This document shows, one piece after another, positions 34,107 through 43,288 of a DNA stretch of 52,968 nucleotides. How positions within the stretch are numbered: the first letter of the stretch is position 1; every line of letters starts with the position of its first letter. This stretch comes from an uncultured Prevotella sp. Its GTDB lineage: Bacteria; Bacteroidota; Bacteroidia; Bacteroidales; Bacteroidaceae. A program made the translations under genes and the position numbers. Below the pieces are notes generated by a model. It searched no databases, was not told the DNA's origin, and was given only the letters and a program-made list of their open reading frames with translations. The stretch lies in the NCBI GenBank assembly GCA_900554695.1, contig USHV01000018.1:1-52968 (forward strand), written 5' to 3'.

Positions 34107-36293
34107 TTATTTAAGATAATCCTCGAAATATTGAGTTATTCTTTCATGCAGATGTACACTCTGATGTCCACGCATATTGTGCGGTTCACCCGGATAGACA
34201 AAGAAATCTGGCTGCGTTCCGGCCGCGATACATGCCTTTATGAAGGAAAGGCAGTTCTGCGGAACCACTACAGGATCGTTCAGACCTGTGATAATCTGCA
34301 ATTTTCCTTTAAGATTCTTTGCTTTGTACAGCAAACTTGTTTCCTTGTATCCTTCCGGGTTAGCCTGCGGAGTATCCATATAACGCTCGCCATACATAAC
34401 CTCATAATACTTCCAGTCTATAACAGGACCACCGGCTACTCCGACCTTGAATACGTCTGGATAAGTAGTCATGAGCGATGTTGTCATGAATCCGCCGAAG
34501 CTCCATCCGTGTACACCAAGACGGTCGGCATCGACATAAGGTAATGATTTCAGATAGTTCACACCGCATATCTGGTCTTTCATTTCCTCGACACCAAGAT
34601 GTCTGAAGGTAACCTGCTCGAAGTCGCGGCCTCTGTCTGACGAACCACGATTGTCGAGAATGAACAGTACATATCCCTTCTGCGCCATATATGTTTCCCA
34701 TCCGCGGCTCCAGTAATGCCAACGAGCCTCAACATTTCTTACGCCCGGTCCACCATATACATAAACTATTGTAGGATATTTCTTAGACGGATCGAAATCA
34801 GCAGGTTTTACCATACGGTAATACAAATCAGTAGTTCCGTCGGCTGCCTTTATCGTACCGCAAGTGAACTGAGGAACAGCATAGCCTTTCCATGGGTCGT
34901 CTGCCACAAAATAGCTGACTCTCTTTGCAGTCTTTGTATCAATGATATCGATGTTGCGCGGTACGTCAGGCTCAGTATAATTATCAATTATAAGACTTCC
35001 ATTAGGCGAAAGAGCGAGTTTATGACCGTTGCCACTGTTTGCGTGACAACCCTTGCCATTGTCAAGAAGTCTGCGCTTTCCGCTTGCAATGTTTACTGAA
35101 TATATATTATTCTGTATCGGGCTGCATTCTGTAGAAAGAATGATGGCAGACTTGTTCTTTACGTCAAATCCCATCAATGCGAGAACGACCCACTTTCCAC
35201 TTGTCAGCTGTTTCGGCTCACCGCCCTTTGTGCTGAAAAGATAAAGATGATTATATCCGTCGCGTTCACTCTGAAGTATGAACTTGCTGCTGTCCCATGG
35301 CAGGAATGCCACAGGAGTCACGGGATGAACATACTTATCGTGATGCTCACGATAAAGAGTCTTTATCTTGTTTCCTGTCTGGGCGTCATAAGCATCCAGA
35401 CTCTCATCTGTCTGGTCACGGTTCACCTCAATGAGATAAATCTGTTTGTTGTCAGGCGTCCAAGCTATGTTGGTGAAATATCTGTCTTTAGGGTCTCCTA
35501 CATTCAGATAGACCGTCTTACCGGTCTTCACGTTATACACACCTATTGTAACCTCGTGGCTTGTCTCGCCAGCCATAGGATATTTTTCAGGAGCAAGAGT
35601 TGCGATGCGTGTGTCAATATCAACCAGCGGATAATCTGTAACCATCGACTGGTCCATACGATAGAATGCAAGACTCTGACCGTCATTGCTCCAGAACAAA
35701 CCCTTGTTTATTCCGAACTCGTCGCGATGAACACTCTGTCCATACACAATGTCGCGTGAACCGTCGGTCGTAAGCTGCACGGCCTTGCCGTCCTTACCTG
35801 TCACATATATGTTGTCGCCCTTCACATAAGCAAGCATCTGAGACGCAGCACTCCATTCCTCAGCCTGCATTCCCTGTCCGCTTACATACTTTGCAACGAT
35901 GGTTTTGTTCTTCCAGTCAACGAGCAATCTCATGCGACCGTTGGTAAGCATCACGATAGTTTTACCGGCATAAGGGAACTCGGCACTGTAAAGTGTACGT
36001 ATCTTGCCGTCATTGCCTACCGCATTACTCTCAATGATACTGTTTATCTCGTCTAGTGTGAACAACAGTTTTTCCTTGGCAGTTTTAGGATTCACGATGC
36101 TGCATCTGTCATAATCGTTATGCACCAGCGTCTCTCCCCACCAGGCCGTGTACTTGTTCTTAGGCGACATATTATAATAATTGTTGCCGCCAAAGTTCAA
36201 GTCTTCCAGTGTGAACTGCTTCAACTGTGCGTCTGCATTACTGAAACACATGCTGAAAATGATCAATAATAACGTTGAAAACTTAATCTTCAT
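34107..36293 (-). CDS. Dipeptidyl peptidase IV-like S9B serine peptidase
   Basis: A secreted or periplasmic S9 peptidase that removes X-Pro or X-Ala dipeptides from peptides, feeding amino-acid fermentation. The start at 36293 gives 728 residues with a signal peptide ending near Ala22 (CFSNADA); the frame is open 46 codons further into the methyltransferase gene. A beta-propeller (DPPIV_N) fills residues ~35-490. The alpha/beta-hydrolase domain has the triad Ser598 in GWSFGGFM, Asp673 in GLNDPVV and His705 in GEPHNMRG. The double-Glu substrate motif is likely in the region before the hydrolase. It overlaps rlmL-like coding by 11 bp. Confidence 0.92.
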   Translation of the reverse strand: MKIKFSTLLLIIFSMCFSNADAQLKQFTLEDLNFGGNNYYNMSPKNKYTAWWGETLVHNDYDRCSIVNPKTAKEKLLFTLDEINSIIESNAVGNDGKIRTLYSAEFPYAGKTIVMLTNGRMRLLVDWKNKTIVAKYVSGQGMQAEEWSAASQMLAYVKGDNIYVTGKDGKAVQLTTDGSRDIVYGQSVHRDEFGINKGLFWSNDGQSLAFYRMDQSMVTDYPLVDIDTRIATLAPEKYPMAGETSHEVTIGVYNVKTGKTVYLNVGDPKDRYFTNIAWTPDNKQIYLIEVNRDQTDESLDAYDAQTGNKIKTLYREHHDKYVHPVTPVAFLPWDSSKFILQSERDGYNHLYLFSTKGGEPKQLTSGKWVVLALMGFDVKNKSAIILSTECSPIQNNIYSVNIASGKRRLLDNGKGCHANSGNGHKLALSPNGSLIIDNYTEPDVPRNIDIIDTKTAKRVSYFVADDPWKGYAVPQFTCGTIKAADGTTDLYYRMVKPADFDPSKKYPTIVYVYGGPGVRNVEARWHYWSRGWETYMAQKGYVLFILDNRGSSDRGRDFEQVTFRHLGVEEMKDQICGVNYLKSLPYVDADRLGVHGWSFGGFMTTSLMTTYPDVFKVGVAGGPVIDWKYYEVMYGERYMDTPQANPEGYKETSLLYKAKNLKGKLQIITGLNDPVVVPQNCLSFIKACIAAGTQPDFFVYPGEPHNMRGHQSVHLHERITQYFEDYLK

Positions 36294-37770
36294 CTTCAAT
36301 TCTCCCCTTATAATAATTGTTCTTACCACGTTCCTCACGCTTGCCGCCACGTCCGAAATGCTTTGATCCACGCTCCGGCTTATTATAGTCACGGCGAGAA
36401 GGTTTCCTGTCATTGTTTCCGGACGAGTCACGTTTGCGCCCCATGGCCTTACGTTCAGACGAGTTCTTCATTCTCTCAATGGAATAGAACTTGAACGAAC
36501 GTATATCAGCGGCCTCGTTCTCTTCTTCCTCATCAATACGTTTCTTGAACTCACGGTTTTTCTTAAAGCGGTGTTTCTCCGCCATCTGGCGTTTTTCCTC
36601 CTCGCTCTTAACCACACCGCCTTCAGCACGGAACTCCTTCATCTTTCCGCCGAACAGAGTGTATTTTCTGAACTCACACTCCAACGAACCGTTATAAACA
36701 GGTATCTTTATAGAAGGCTTGAGGCCTATCTGGTCAAAACATTCCTCGCGATAGCTTAATATCCAAGCATCATTATCGGCGAATTCATGTTTCAACCGTT
36801 CACCTATCATCTTATATGTAGCCAACAGGTTAGGCGTAGATATACGCTCGCCATACGGCGGATTGGTCACGATGATGCTCCTTTCCTTTGGACGTTTGAA
36901 GTTGGCGAAGTCGGCCTCACTCACAGTTATGTCGTTAGTAAGTCCCGCAGCTCTCACATTAAGACGCGCGGTGTTAACGGCCTTAATGTCGATGTCGTAT
37001 CCGTAAATATGATGCTCGAACTCACGTTCCTGTGAATCGTCATTATAGATGGCGTCGAACAGGTCTTTGTCAAAATCGGTCCATTTCTCGAATGCGAACT
37101 CCTTTCTGAATATTCCCGGGCTCATGTTATGGGCGATGAGAGCGGCCTCAATGAGCAGAGTTCCTGAACCACACATAGGATCTATGAAATCGCACTCGCC
37201 ATGCCAGCCGGTCATAAGAATCATACCTGCGGCCAGCACCTCGTTAAGCGGTGCCTCCACCGATTCCTGTCTGTATCCGCGGCGATGAAGAGACTCACCG
37301 CTTGAGTCGAGCGAGAGCGTCGCATCATCCTCTGCTATATGTATATTAAGACGTATATCCGGGTTGCTGACAGATATATTAGGTCTGCTTCCGGTATTCT
37401 CACGGAACTGATCGACAATGGCATCCTTCACTTTATATGTGACGAATCTGGAGTTTCTGAATTCCTCCGAATACACAACGGAATCCACCGAGAAAGTCTT
37501 TCCTTTCTCTATTATCTTGCTCCAGTCTATTTTTTTCACCTCATCGTACACGTCATCAGCCGAACGTGCCTTGAAATGGCAAATGGGTTTCAATATACGG
37601 ATGGCCGTATGCAGTTGGAAATTAGCACGATACATCATTTCCTTATCTCCCGTAAAGGAGACCATACGTCGTCCTGTCTTGACATTGTTGGCACCCAGTT
37701 GTATAAGCTCCTTGGCAAGAACAGGCTCAAGGCCCATAAACGTTTTGGCTATGAGTTCAAATTCTTTCAT
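36283..37770 (-). CDS. THUMP-domain 23S rRNA (guanine-N2) methyltransferase, RlmL-like
   Basis: A SAM-dependent methyltransferase acting on 23S rRNA guanine (RlmL N-terminal half; RlmK not fused). The 495-residue protein has an N-terminal ferredoxin-like/THUMP region (~1-155, with FELIAKTFMGLEPVLAKEL), the SAM motif DPMCGSGTLLIEA (197-209), YGYDIDIKAVNTARLN, and the catalytic NPPYGERI (303-310). The last ~110 residues are a charged, disordered tail rich in Arg, Lys, Glu and Gly (RGSKHFGRGGKREERGKNN), probably an RNA-contacting extension. Many annotations call this class I SAM-dependent RNA methyltransferase. It is followed by the DPP-IV-like gene with an 11-bp overlap. Confidence 0.9.
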   Translation of the reverse strand: MKEFELIAKTFMGLEPVLAKELIQLGANNVKTGRRMVSFTGDKEMMYRANFQLHTAIRILKPICHFKARSADDVYDEVKKIDWSKIIEKGKTFSVDSVVYSEEFRNSRFVTYKVKDAIVDQFRENTGSRPNISVSNPDIRLNIHIAEDDATLSLDSSGESLHRRGYRQESVEAPLNEVLAAGMILMTGWHGECDFIDPMCGSGTLLIEAALIAHNMSPGIFRKEFAFEKWTDFDKDLFDAIYNDDSQEREFEHHIYGYDIDIKAVNTARLNVRAAGLTNDITVSEADFANFKRPKERSIIVTNPPYGERISTPNLLATYKMIGERLKHEFADNDAWILSYREECFDQIGLKPSIKIPVYNGSLECEFRKYTLFGGKMKEFRAEGGVVKSEEEKRQMAEKHRFKKNREFKKRIDEEEENEAADIRSFKFYSIERMKNSSERKAMGRKRDSSGNNDRKPSRRDYNKPERGSKHFGRGGKREERGKNNYYKGRIEDED

Positions 37771-37843
37771 ATCTGTTTTTATTGTTTTGTTCTGTGTTTA
37801 TGTCTTAATTTTTGTCGTGTCTTATGTCTAAGTGCGTCGGATA

Positions 37844-38752
37844 TCAGGAATTCCGCTCACACGTTCTGTATTTCTTTGTCTTTGGCAACATGTCTTCCGT
37901 TATCCATTCATTGGCACCCACGACACAGCCCTCGCCTATTGTCACACGTCCGAGGATTGTAGCGTTGGCATATATCACCACGTTATCCTCTATTATGGGA
38001 TGTCTAGGTATGCCCTTTATCGGATTTCCGTTTTCGTCGAGCGGGAAGCTCTTTGCTCCAAGTGTCACTCCCTGATATATTTTCACGTTATTTCCTATGA
38101 TACATGTGGCACCTATCACCACTCCAGTTCCATGGTCTATGGTGAAATACTTGCCTATCGAGGCCGCCGGATGTATGTCTATTCCTGTTTCCGAATGTGC
38201 CATTTCCGTAATCATACGTGGAATGAGCGGAACGCCGAGCAAGTGTAACTCATGGGCCAGACGATAGTTCACCAATGTCTTTATTACCGGATAGCACGAA
38301 ATCACTTCGCCGTAGCTTTCGGCGGCAGGGTCGCCATTGTATGCGGCGGTCACGTCGGTGGAGAGTGTGGCACGTATGTCCGGGAGCCGGGATATCAGCT
38401 CCGCCGACAATTCCTCAGCCCTGTCATTGAGAGCAGTGAGATCAGTATGCCTTTCTTCGGTGCAGACATCGCAGAAGCAGAGCCCTGCCTCAATCTGGTC
38501 GGAAAGCAGATGGTGAAGGTGCTCCACGTTCACACCTATATGATAACGAATGGTCTTTGAGTCAAAAGAGGAATTTCCATAATAACCGGGAAACAATATT
38601 GCCCGCACCAGAGAAATTATTTCTTCAAGCATCTTTCCCGAAGGTAGCGGGTTGCCGTCACGGTGATGATGACATATACCCTTCAGCGATTCCGGAGCCG
38701 AAAGCCTGTCAACCGTATTAGTAAGCACATGAGTCAATTGTCCGTTACTCAT
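37844..38752 (-). CDS. Serine O-acetyltransferase (EpsC/CysE type)
   Basis: Transfers acetyl from acetyl-CoA to serine, the first step of cysteine synthesis. The 302-residue protein has the N-terminal helical SAT domain (~1-170) and a left-handed beta-helix with hexapeptide repeats from ~190: DIHPAASIGKYFTIDHGTG, VVIGATCIIGNNVKIYQGVTLGA, then PIIEDNVVIYANATILGRVTIG and VVGANEWITEDML. The catalytic His is in the FTIDHGTG region. The layout fits the EpsC subgroup of Bacteroidetes rather than enteric CysE. The gene is 73 bp upstream of rlmL-like coding. Its -7 box may be at 38849-38856. Confidence 0.9.
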   Translation of the reverse strand: MSNGQLTHVLTNTVDRLSAPESLKGICHHHRDGNPLPSGKMLEEIISLVRAILFPGYYGNSSFDSKTIRYHIGVNVEHLHHLLSDQIEAGLCFCDVCTEERHTDLTALNDRAEELSAELISRLPDIRATLSTDVTAAYNGDPAAESYGEVISCYPVIKTLVNYRLAHELHLLGVPLIPRMITEMAHSETGIDIHPAASIGKYFTIDHGTGVVIGATCIIGNNVKIYQGVTLGAKSFPLDENGNPIKGIPRHPIIEDNVVIYANATILGRVTIGEGCVVGANEWITEDMLPKTKKYRTCERNS

Positions 38753-38848
38753 CTCTTGCGATATGTATCAATATTTTATACAGGCCATGCCTTCAATACT
38801 TATCAATAAAGACTTTTCGGGTCATGGCTCAAAACTATTATTCCGCTA

Positions 38849-38856
38849 CAAAATTA
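38849..38856 (-). promoter_or_regulatory. Possible -7 box of the serine acetyltransferase gene
   Basis: TAATTTTG on the minus strand about 97 bp before the start codon. The -33 position holds only a near match. It lies in the 322-bp divergent spacer (38753-39074) shared with the phosphate transporter, which holds no gene. Confidence 0.4.
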
Positions 38857-39028
38857 ATAATAATTATCTGAAAACGAAACACAAACTTTAAAGAAAATGC
38901 AACACCGATTTAAAACATACATACCATTAATAATATGGCAAACCGCACCACGCGGCTAATGACATGCGTTCGGCTGTTTTGTAACACAATTGTAATATGT
39001 GTTTAAAAAGGCTGTAATATTACGGATA

Positions 39029-39036
39029 TAATTTTG
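39029..39036 (+). promoter_or_regulatory. Possible -7 box of the phosphate transporter gene
   Basis: TAATTTTG, about 39 bp before the start codon at 39075. The -33 match is weak. I see no convincing PhoB-like box. Confidence 0.45.
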
Positions 39037-39074
39037 CACCCGATAAAAACATATATGACATTTATATAATTTAT

Positions 39075-41318
39075 ATGGAAACTATTTATCTATGCATCGT
39101 TGTATTTCTGCTGTGTCTGGCAGTATTCGACCTTTTTGTCGGTGTCAGCAATGACGCCGTGAACTTTCTCAACAGTGCTGTGGGAGCTAAAGTAGCAAAA
39201 TTCCGCACAGTGTTGATAATCGCATCAGTAGGAGTGGCCGTAGGTGCTGTCATGTCATCGGGAATGATGGATGTTGCACGCCACGGCATCATGAGTCCTA
39301 ACAACTATTCATTCAACGAGGTAATGACAATATTCCTCGCCGTGATGGTAACCGACGTAATCATACTCGACATGTTCAACACGCTGGGTATGCCGACCTC
39401 AACCACCGTCTCGCTCGTATTCGAGCTGCTGGGAGGTACGTTCGTTCTTGCCACAATAAAGATGATAGGTGACGGCTCTCTGACATACGGCGACCTTCTC
39501 AACACAGACAAGGCTCTGAGCGTTATCATAGCCATATTCGTGAGTGTTGCCATAGCGTTCTTCTTCGGTATAGTGGTACAATGGATTTCGCGTATCATCT
39601 TCACCTTCAACTACAAGAAGCACAGCCGCTACACAATAGCCATCTTCGGCGGTATAGCATTCACCGCTCTGGCATACTTCATATTCCTTAAAGGTATCGG
39701 AAAATCACACTATCTTGACGAGGGCATACGCGAATGGATTACAGCCAACACCTCGATGCTGCTTGTATATACATTCATCGGTTCGACAATCATTATGGAA
39801 ATATTCCACCTGCTGCGAATCAATGTCTTCAAGTTTGTGGTTCTCATGGGTACATTCGCGCTTGCAATGGCATTCGCCGGCAACGACCTTGTGAACTTCA
39901 TCGGTGTGCCTCTCGCCGGACTCGACTCATACAATGACTTCATGGCCAATGCCAACGGCGCCGCGCCGACAGCCTATCTCATGACTTCGCTCATGAAGAG
40001 CGCCGAGACTCCGCCACTCTACCTCATCGGAGCCGGAGTGATAATGATTATCGCAATGGCGACATCGAAGAAAGCCCACAACGTGATAAAGACCAGCGTG
40101 GACCTCTCACGTCAGGATGAGGGCGACGAGATGTTCGGTTCGAGCCGCGCGGCACGCAGCATAGTACGCGCCACTCAGGACGCCGACTCTGTGATAAAGC
40201 AGTTCCTGCCGCAAAGACTTAAGCAGTGGATTGACAGCCGCTTCAACAAGAACGAAGCCGAACTTACCGACGGCGCCGCATTCGACATAGTACGTGCAGC
40301 CGTAAACCTCGTGCTCGCCTCAATGCTTATCACCATAGGTACTAACTACAAACTGCCGTTGTCAACAACCTACGTGACATTCATGGTTGCCATGGGTTCG
40401 AGTCTTGCCGACCGTGCATGGAGCCGCGAGAGCGCAGTGTTCCGTGTGACAGGTGTGCTGAGCGTCATCGGTGGTTGGTTCATCACAGCCGGAGCAGCCT
40501 TCGCAGCTTGCGCCATCGTATGTCTGCTCATGTTCTACGGAGGCATATTGGTACAGGTGGCATTCATGATTCTCGTAATAGTCCTCCTCATACGCAGCAA
40601 CCGTCAGTATGCTAAGAAGGAGAAAGAGAGCGGCAAGGGCGACATGTTCCGCCTGATGATGCGCACCCGCGATCCGGAAATAGTATGGGATCTGCTCACC
40701 AAACACGTTACAAAGACACAGAGCTTTGTGGCACACTTCGCACTTGAGCAGTTCAACAAGATTATCGACGGACTGGAGAACGAGAAGCCGAGCCTGCTGC
40801 GCCACGTACAGCGCGAGCTGAAAAACGAGAAGGACGAACTGAAGAAATATCGCCGTCAGGAACTGCTTGCACTGCGCCGCGTACCGGGCGACATCGCAAT
40901 AGAGCGCAACACATGGTTCCACCTCGGTATTAACTCTTCAGAACAGTACATATACTGTCTGAGACGTATGCTCGAACCTATAAAGGAACATGTGGACAAC
41001 AGCTTCAACCCGATGCCGGAGGTATTCATAAACGAGTTCAAACCTATACGCGCAAAAATCAACGAACTGATGCAGCAGACAGAGAACATCATCTCTACCG
41101 GACAGTTTGAGAACTACCGTGAGGTGCTCGAAAACGCAGACCAGTGCAAGGATTTTCTCTCAAAAGTGCGCAAACAGCACATCGACCGCATACAGGAGAG
41201 CAACGACGATAACTTCAAAGTGTCGCTCGTCTATCTGAACATCCTTCAGGAAAGCCAGCAGTTGCTCAGCAACATGCGTCATCAGCTGAGAGCTGCCAAG
41301 AAATTCTCTGAGAACTAA
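39075..41318 (+). CDS. PiT-family inorganic phosphate transporter with C-terminal PhoU-like domain
   Basis: A 747-residue inner-membrane phosphate symporter. The two PiT signature repeats are visible: SNDAVNFLNSAVGA (near 25) with MPTSTTVSLVFELLGG (~115), and GNDLVNFIGVPLAG (~275) with LPLSTTYVTFMVAMGSSLAD (~430). About twelve membrane segments occupy residues 1-515. The remaining ~230 residues are a soluble helical domain with coiled-coil character (from DPEIVWDLLTKHVTKTQSFVAHF) that resembles PhoU and probably regulates the channel. Single-chain fusions of this kind are usual in Bacteroidetes. It is monocistronic with its own promoter box and a strong terminator. Confidence 0.93.
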   Translation: METIYLCIVVFLLCLAVFDLFVGVSNDAVNFLNSAVGAKVAKFRTVLIIASVGVAVGAVMSSGMMDVARHGIMSPNNYSFNEVMTIFLAVMVTDVIILDMFNTLGMPTSTTVSLVFELLGGTFVLATIKMIGDGSLTYGDLLNTDKALSVIIAIFVSVAIAFFFGIVVQWISRIIFTFNYKKHSRYTIAIFGGIAFTALAYFIFLKGIGKSHYLDEGIREWITANTSMLLVYTFIGSTIIMEIFHLLRINVFKFVVLMGTFALAMAFAGNDLVNFIGVPLAGLDSYNDFMANANGAAPTAYLMTSLMKSAETPPLYLIGAGVIMIIAMATSKKAHNVIKTSVDLSRQDEGDEMFGSSRAARSIVRATQDADSVIKQFLPQRLKQWIDSRFNKNEAELTDGAAFDIVRAAVNLVLASMLITIGTNYKLPLSTTYVTFMVAMGSSLADRAWSRESAVFRVTGVLSVIGGWFITAGAAFAACAIVCLLMFYGGILVQVAFMILVIVLLIRSNRQYAKKEKESGKGDMFRLMMRTRDPEIVWDLLTKHVTKTQSFVAHFALEQFNKIIDGLENEKPSLLRHVQRELKNEKDELKKYRRQELLALRRVPGDIAIERNTWFHLGINSSEQYIYCLRRMLEPIKEHVDNSFNPMPEVFINEFKPIRAKINELMQQTENIISTGQFENYREVLENADQCKDFLSKVRKQHIDRIQESNDDNFKVSLVYLNILQESQQLLSNMRHQLRAAKKFSEN

Positions 41319-41346
41319 TACATTTTCCATAGATACAAACTTCATT

Positions 41347-41386
41347 AAACGTCCGTGGTCGGGAAAGCCGACAACGGGCGTTTTTT
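41347..41386 (+). terminator. Intrinsic terminator after the phosphate transporter
   Basis: AACGTCCGT pairs with ACGGGCGTT around a strong inner stem GTCGG-GAAAG-CCGAC. Six T follow at 41381-41386. Confidence 0.87.
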
Positions 41387-41684
41387 CATGTCTTCCACAA
41401 CTATATATCCCAATGGCCGAACCGCCACCGTAATTTAATGCCGCACGACTACACATCTCACCGGCAACACAATGAATCATGAGCAGAGACGCGGAAAGAT
41501 AATTTCATACTTTTCTTCACGCATGATATTGTCGTTTTCGCAGTAAACCGGGACAATCACTTACGATTTTTCTTGACTTTATTTTGACAAAATATTTTCG
41601 TAAAAGAGGTGTGAATGAATGTTAAAACCGAGGTTATAAAGCCTGTTCAGCTCTGTATCGCCTTTACATATACCCTATAACATA

Positions 41685-41838
41685 GTCCGAATTTATTAGT
41701 TTCACGTTATGATAAAGCCCATTTCGCAGTCCGATTAAGCCCATATTGGTGCACGATATGGTGCTTTTCGGCCTCTGAAATGGGCCATATCGCATGACGA
41801 AACGGTGCATATTGCAAAGCGGTAAAACGTTCTTCAAA
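41685..41838. repeat. 22-bp palindromic repeat array C (6-7 units, clearest)
   Basis: Units start at 41685, 41707, 41729, 41751, 41773, 41795 and (weak) 41817, all in exact 22-nt register. TTATGATAAAGCCCATTTCGCA (41707) and CTCTGAAATGGGCCATATCGCA (41773) are nearly reverse complements of one another, which shows that the unit is a palindrome. The skeleton is CYGAWA-N7-TWTCRG. Confidence 0.78.
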
Positions 41839-41883
41839 TATAAGTTATTAATATTCAACGTTTTATATTATCCTCTTATAATT

Positions 41884-42030
41884 CGCATATTTGCGTCCGA
41901 GGAAGAGTCTGTCCGCAAATACGCGCTTATTTTTCGGGGTAGATGAGGAAACTCCGGCAGGAAAATGAAAATCTGCTTACAATTTGAAAGTTACCTGTAT
42001 TGTTTCATTCCGTCACGCGAAAATAATGCT
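41884..42030 (+). ncRNA. Possible structured RNA or RNase P RNA remnant (uncertain)
   Basis: A hairpin pairs TATTTGCG (41888-41895) with CGCAAATA (41914-41921), extended by three more pairs after one mismatch. About 20 nt later GAGGAAACTCCGG (41946-41958) differs by one base from the universal RNase P RNA element GAGGAAAGTCCGG, and CTGCTTAC follows near 41973. The span is far too short for a complete RNase P RNA of ~350 nt. It may be a remnant, another RNA, or chance. Confidence 0.2.
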
Positions 42031-42130
42031 TATTCAGGATTGAGAACTCCGAATCATACCGGAACCAATCCACAATGGATTTCTACTGCCTCCGGGATGG
42101 CCACACTGCCTTGACACCATGGAACAAAAA

Positions 42131-42163
42131 AACGGGACATCGCGCCGCGCACGACATCCCGCC
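42131..42163 (-). terminator. Intrinsic terminator of the nucleotidyltransferase gene
   Basis: On the minus strand CGGGATGTCG and CGATGTCCCG form a GC-rich stem with a two-base internal mismatch, followed by seven T. It lies ~65 bp past the stop codon at 42225. Confidence 0.75.
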
Positions 42164-42224
42164 CCATTTCATTAAAGTCTTATATTATAATTCTTATCTT
42201 GCGTCCTTGTTACAACCGTTCTTA

Positions 42225-43136
42225 TCAGAACAGCTTTGCAGGATAAACACCTTCGTTGATGAGAGTCTGAATCTTGTCAACCACAGACTGACGGTCGGCA
42301 GCATAGGTTACGCCGAACCACTTGCTCGTTGTGTCGAGCACCTTCACAGTTGCGGTCTTCTCGTTGATGAGCTTGTTCACCATCAGCGGGATGAAGAACT
42401 CAGCCTTGAGGTTCTCCATGTTCTTCGGATCAGAAAGGAACTCCTTGAAGTAAGCCTCGCTGTGCTCAAAATAGTCAGGAGTGAATCCCCACATGTTCAT
42501 AGATACAGGCGTGTTGTCATCTACGGCCACCCACTCGCCCTGCTCGTCCTTGTAGCATACAGGACCGTTGACACGCATGATCTCCGTGCGCTCTACGACG
42601 GTTGTAAGATTCTCATTGTCGTCCTTTGAGCAGATGCCGCGTGCCACTGTTCCGTTCTCAGACAGTGTATTGCCTACGCGGAAGCCCACCATGGCATATT
42701 TGTTTGTAGAGCCTTCAGGCAGCTCTGACAGGAACTTGCCAATCACCTGGAATGCGTCGCGATTGTAGAAGTCGTCGCAGTTGATAACGCAGAACGGTTC
42801 CTTGATTATGTCTTTTGCCATAAGTACGGCGTGGTTGGTGCCCCATGGCTTTACACGGCCTTCGGGAACAGAGAATCCTTCGGGCAGATCGTCAAGCGCC
42901 TGGAAGCAGAGCTCAGCCGGAATGTGACCTTCATACTTTGACAGAATCTTCTCACGGAAATCCTGTTCGAAATCTTTACGGATTACGAAAACTATCTTGC
43001 CGAATCCTGCCTTGATGGCATCGTATATGGAATAATCCATTATTGTCTCACCATTGGGTCCTAAACCGTCGAGCTGTTTCAATCCGCCGTAGCGGCTGCC
43101 CATACCGGCCGCTAGAAGTAATAATGTAGGCTTCAT
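42225..43136 (-). CDS. Sugar nucleotidyltransferase family protein
   Basis: A 303-residue NTP_transferase protein that would couple an NTP to a sugar-1-phosphate. The nucleotide-binding signature LAAGMGSRYGGLKQ spans residues 8-21. Further expected parts are KPWGTNHAVLMAKD (substrate loop), INCDDFYN with the metal-binding aspartates (near 118), GFRVGNTLSENGTVARGI and MNMWGFTPDYF. The protein lacks a C-terminal beta-helix or second domain. The exact sugar and nucleotide cannot be assigned; UDP- or dTDP-glucose type enzymes are the nearest families I know. It has its own terminator and a -7 box at 43173-43180, and is not clearly part of a polysaccharide operon. Confidence 0.88.
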   Translation of the reverse strand: MKPTLLLLAAGMGSRYGGLKQLDGLGPNGETIMDYSIYDAIKAGFGKIVFVIRKDFEQDFREKILSKYEGHIPAELCFQALDDLPEGFSVPEGRVKPWGTNHAVLMAKDIIKEPFCVINCDDFYNRDAFQVIGKFLSELPEGSTNKYAMVGFRVGNTLSENGTVARGICSKDDNENLTTVVERTEIMRVNGPVCYKDEQGEWVAVDDNTPVSMNMWGFTPDYFEHSEAYFKEFLSDPKNMENLKAEFFIPLMVNKLINEKTATVKVLDTTSKWFGVTYAADRQSVVDKIQTLINEGVYPAKLF

Positions 43137-43172
43137 ATATTAATATTATTTTTAATGTTAGTAATTCTGATG

Positions 43173-43180
43173 CAAAAATA
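43173..43180 (-). promoter_or_regulatory. Possible -7 box of the nucleotidyltransferase gene
   Basis: TATTTTTG on the minus strand, 37 bp before the start codon. There is no good -33 match. Confidence 0.4.
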
Positions 43181-43288
43181 GCAAATAAGAATGAGAAAAC
43201 GTAAATAGCTTAAAAGTTTTTTGACACTTTGTACATACATATACGCCACACCACAATATGCGATGCGGCAATGGCCTGACCGCACATG

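Larger units (their letters stand above)
41387..42132. other. Gene-free spacer with repeat array C and an unexplained structured stretch
   Basis: About 750 bp between converging genes without a convincing coding region. It contains the clearest 22-bp repeat array (41685-41838) and a strong hairpin with RNase P-like words downstream (41884-42030). Confidence 0.6.

Noticed and set aside
36294..36431. 46-codon N-terminal extension of the DPP-IV-like peptidase
   Set aside because: It lies inside the methyltransferase coding end, and the signal peptide starts at the ATG at 36293.
40362..40922. 186-codon minus-strand frame within the phosphate transporter gene
   Set aside because: Antisense to an intact PiT gene with all its signatures; the frame has no domain and arises from codon bias.
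41685..41838. CRISPR array
   Set aside because: The units are contiguous with no spacers of unique sequence, are degenerate, and no cas gene is in the window.
41880..42110. Complete RNase P RNA gene
   Set aside because: Only one near-match to a conserved element and a weak second word are present. The length between them is far below the ~350 nt of the real molecule, so I list it only as a low-confidence possibility.
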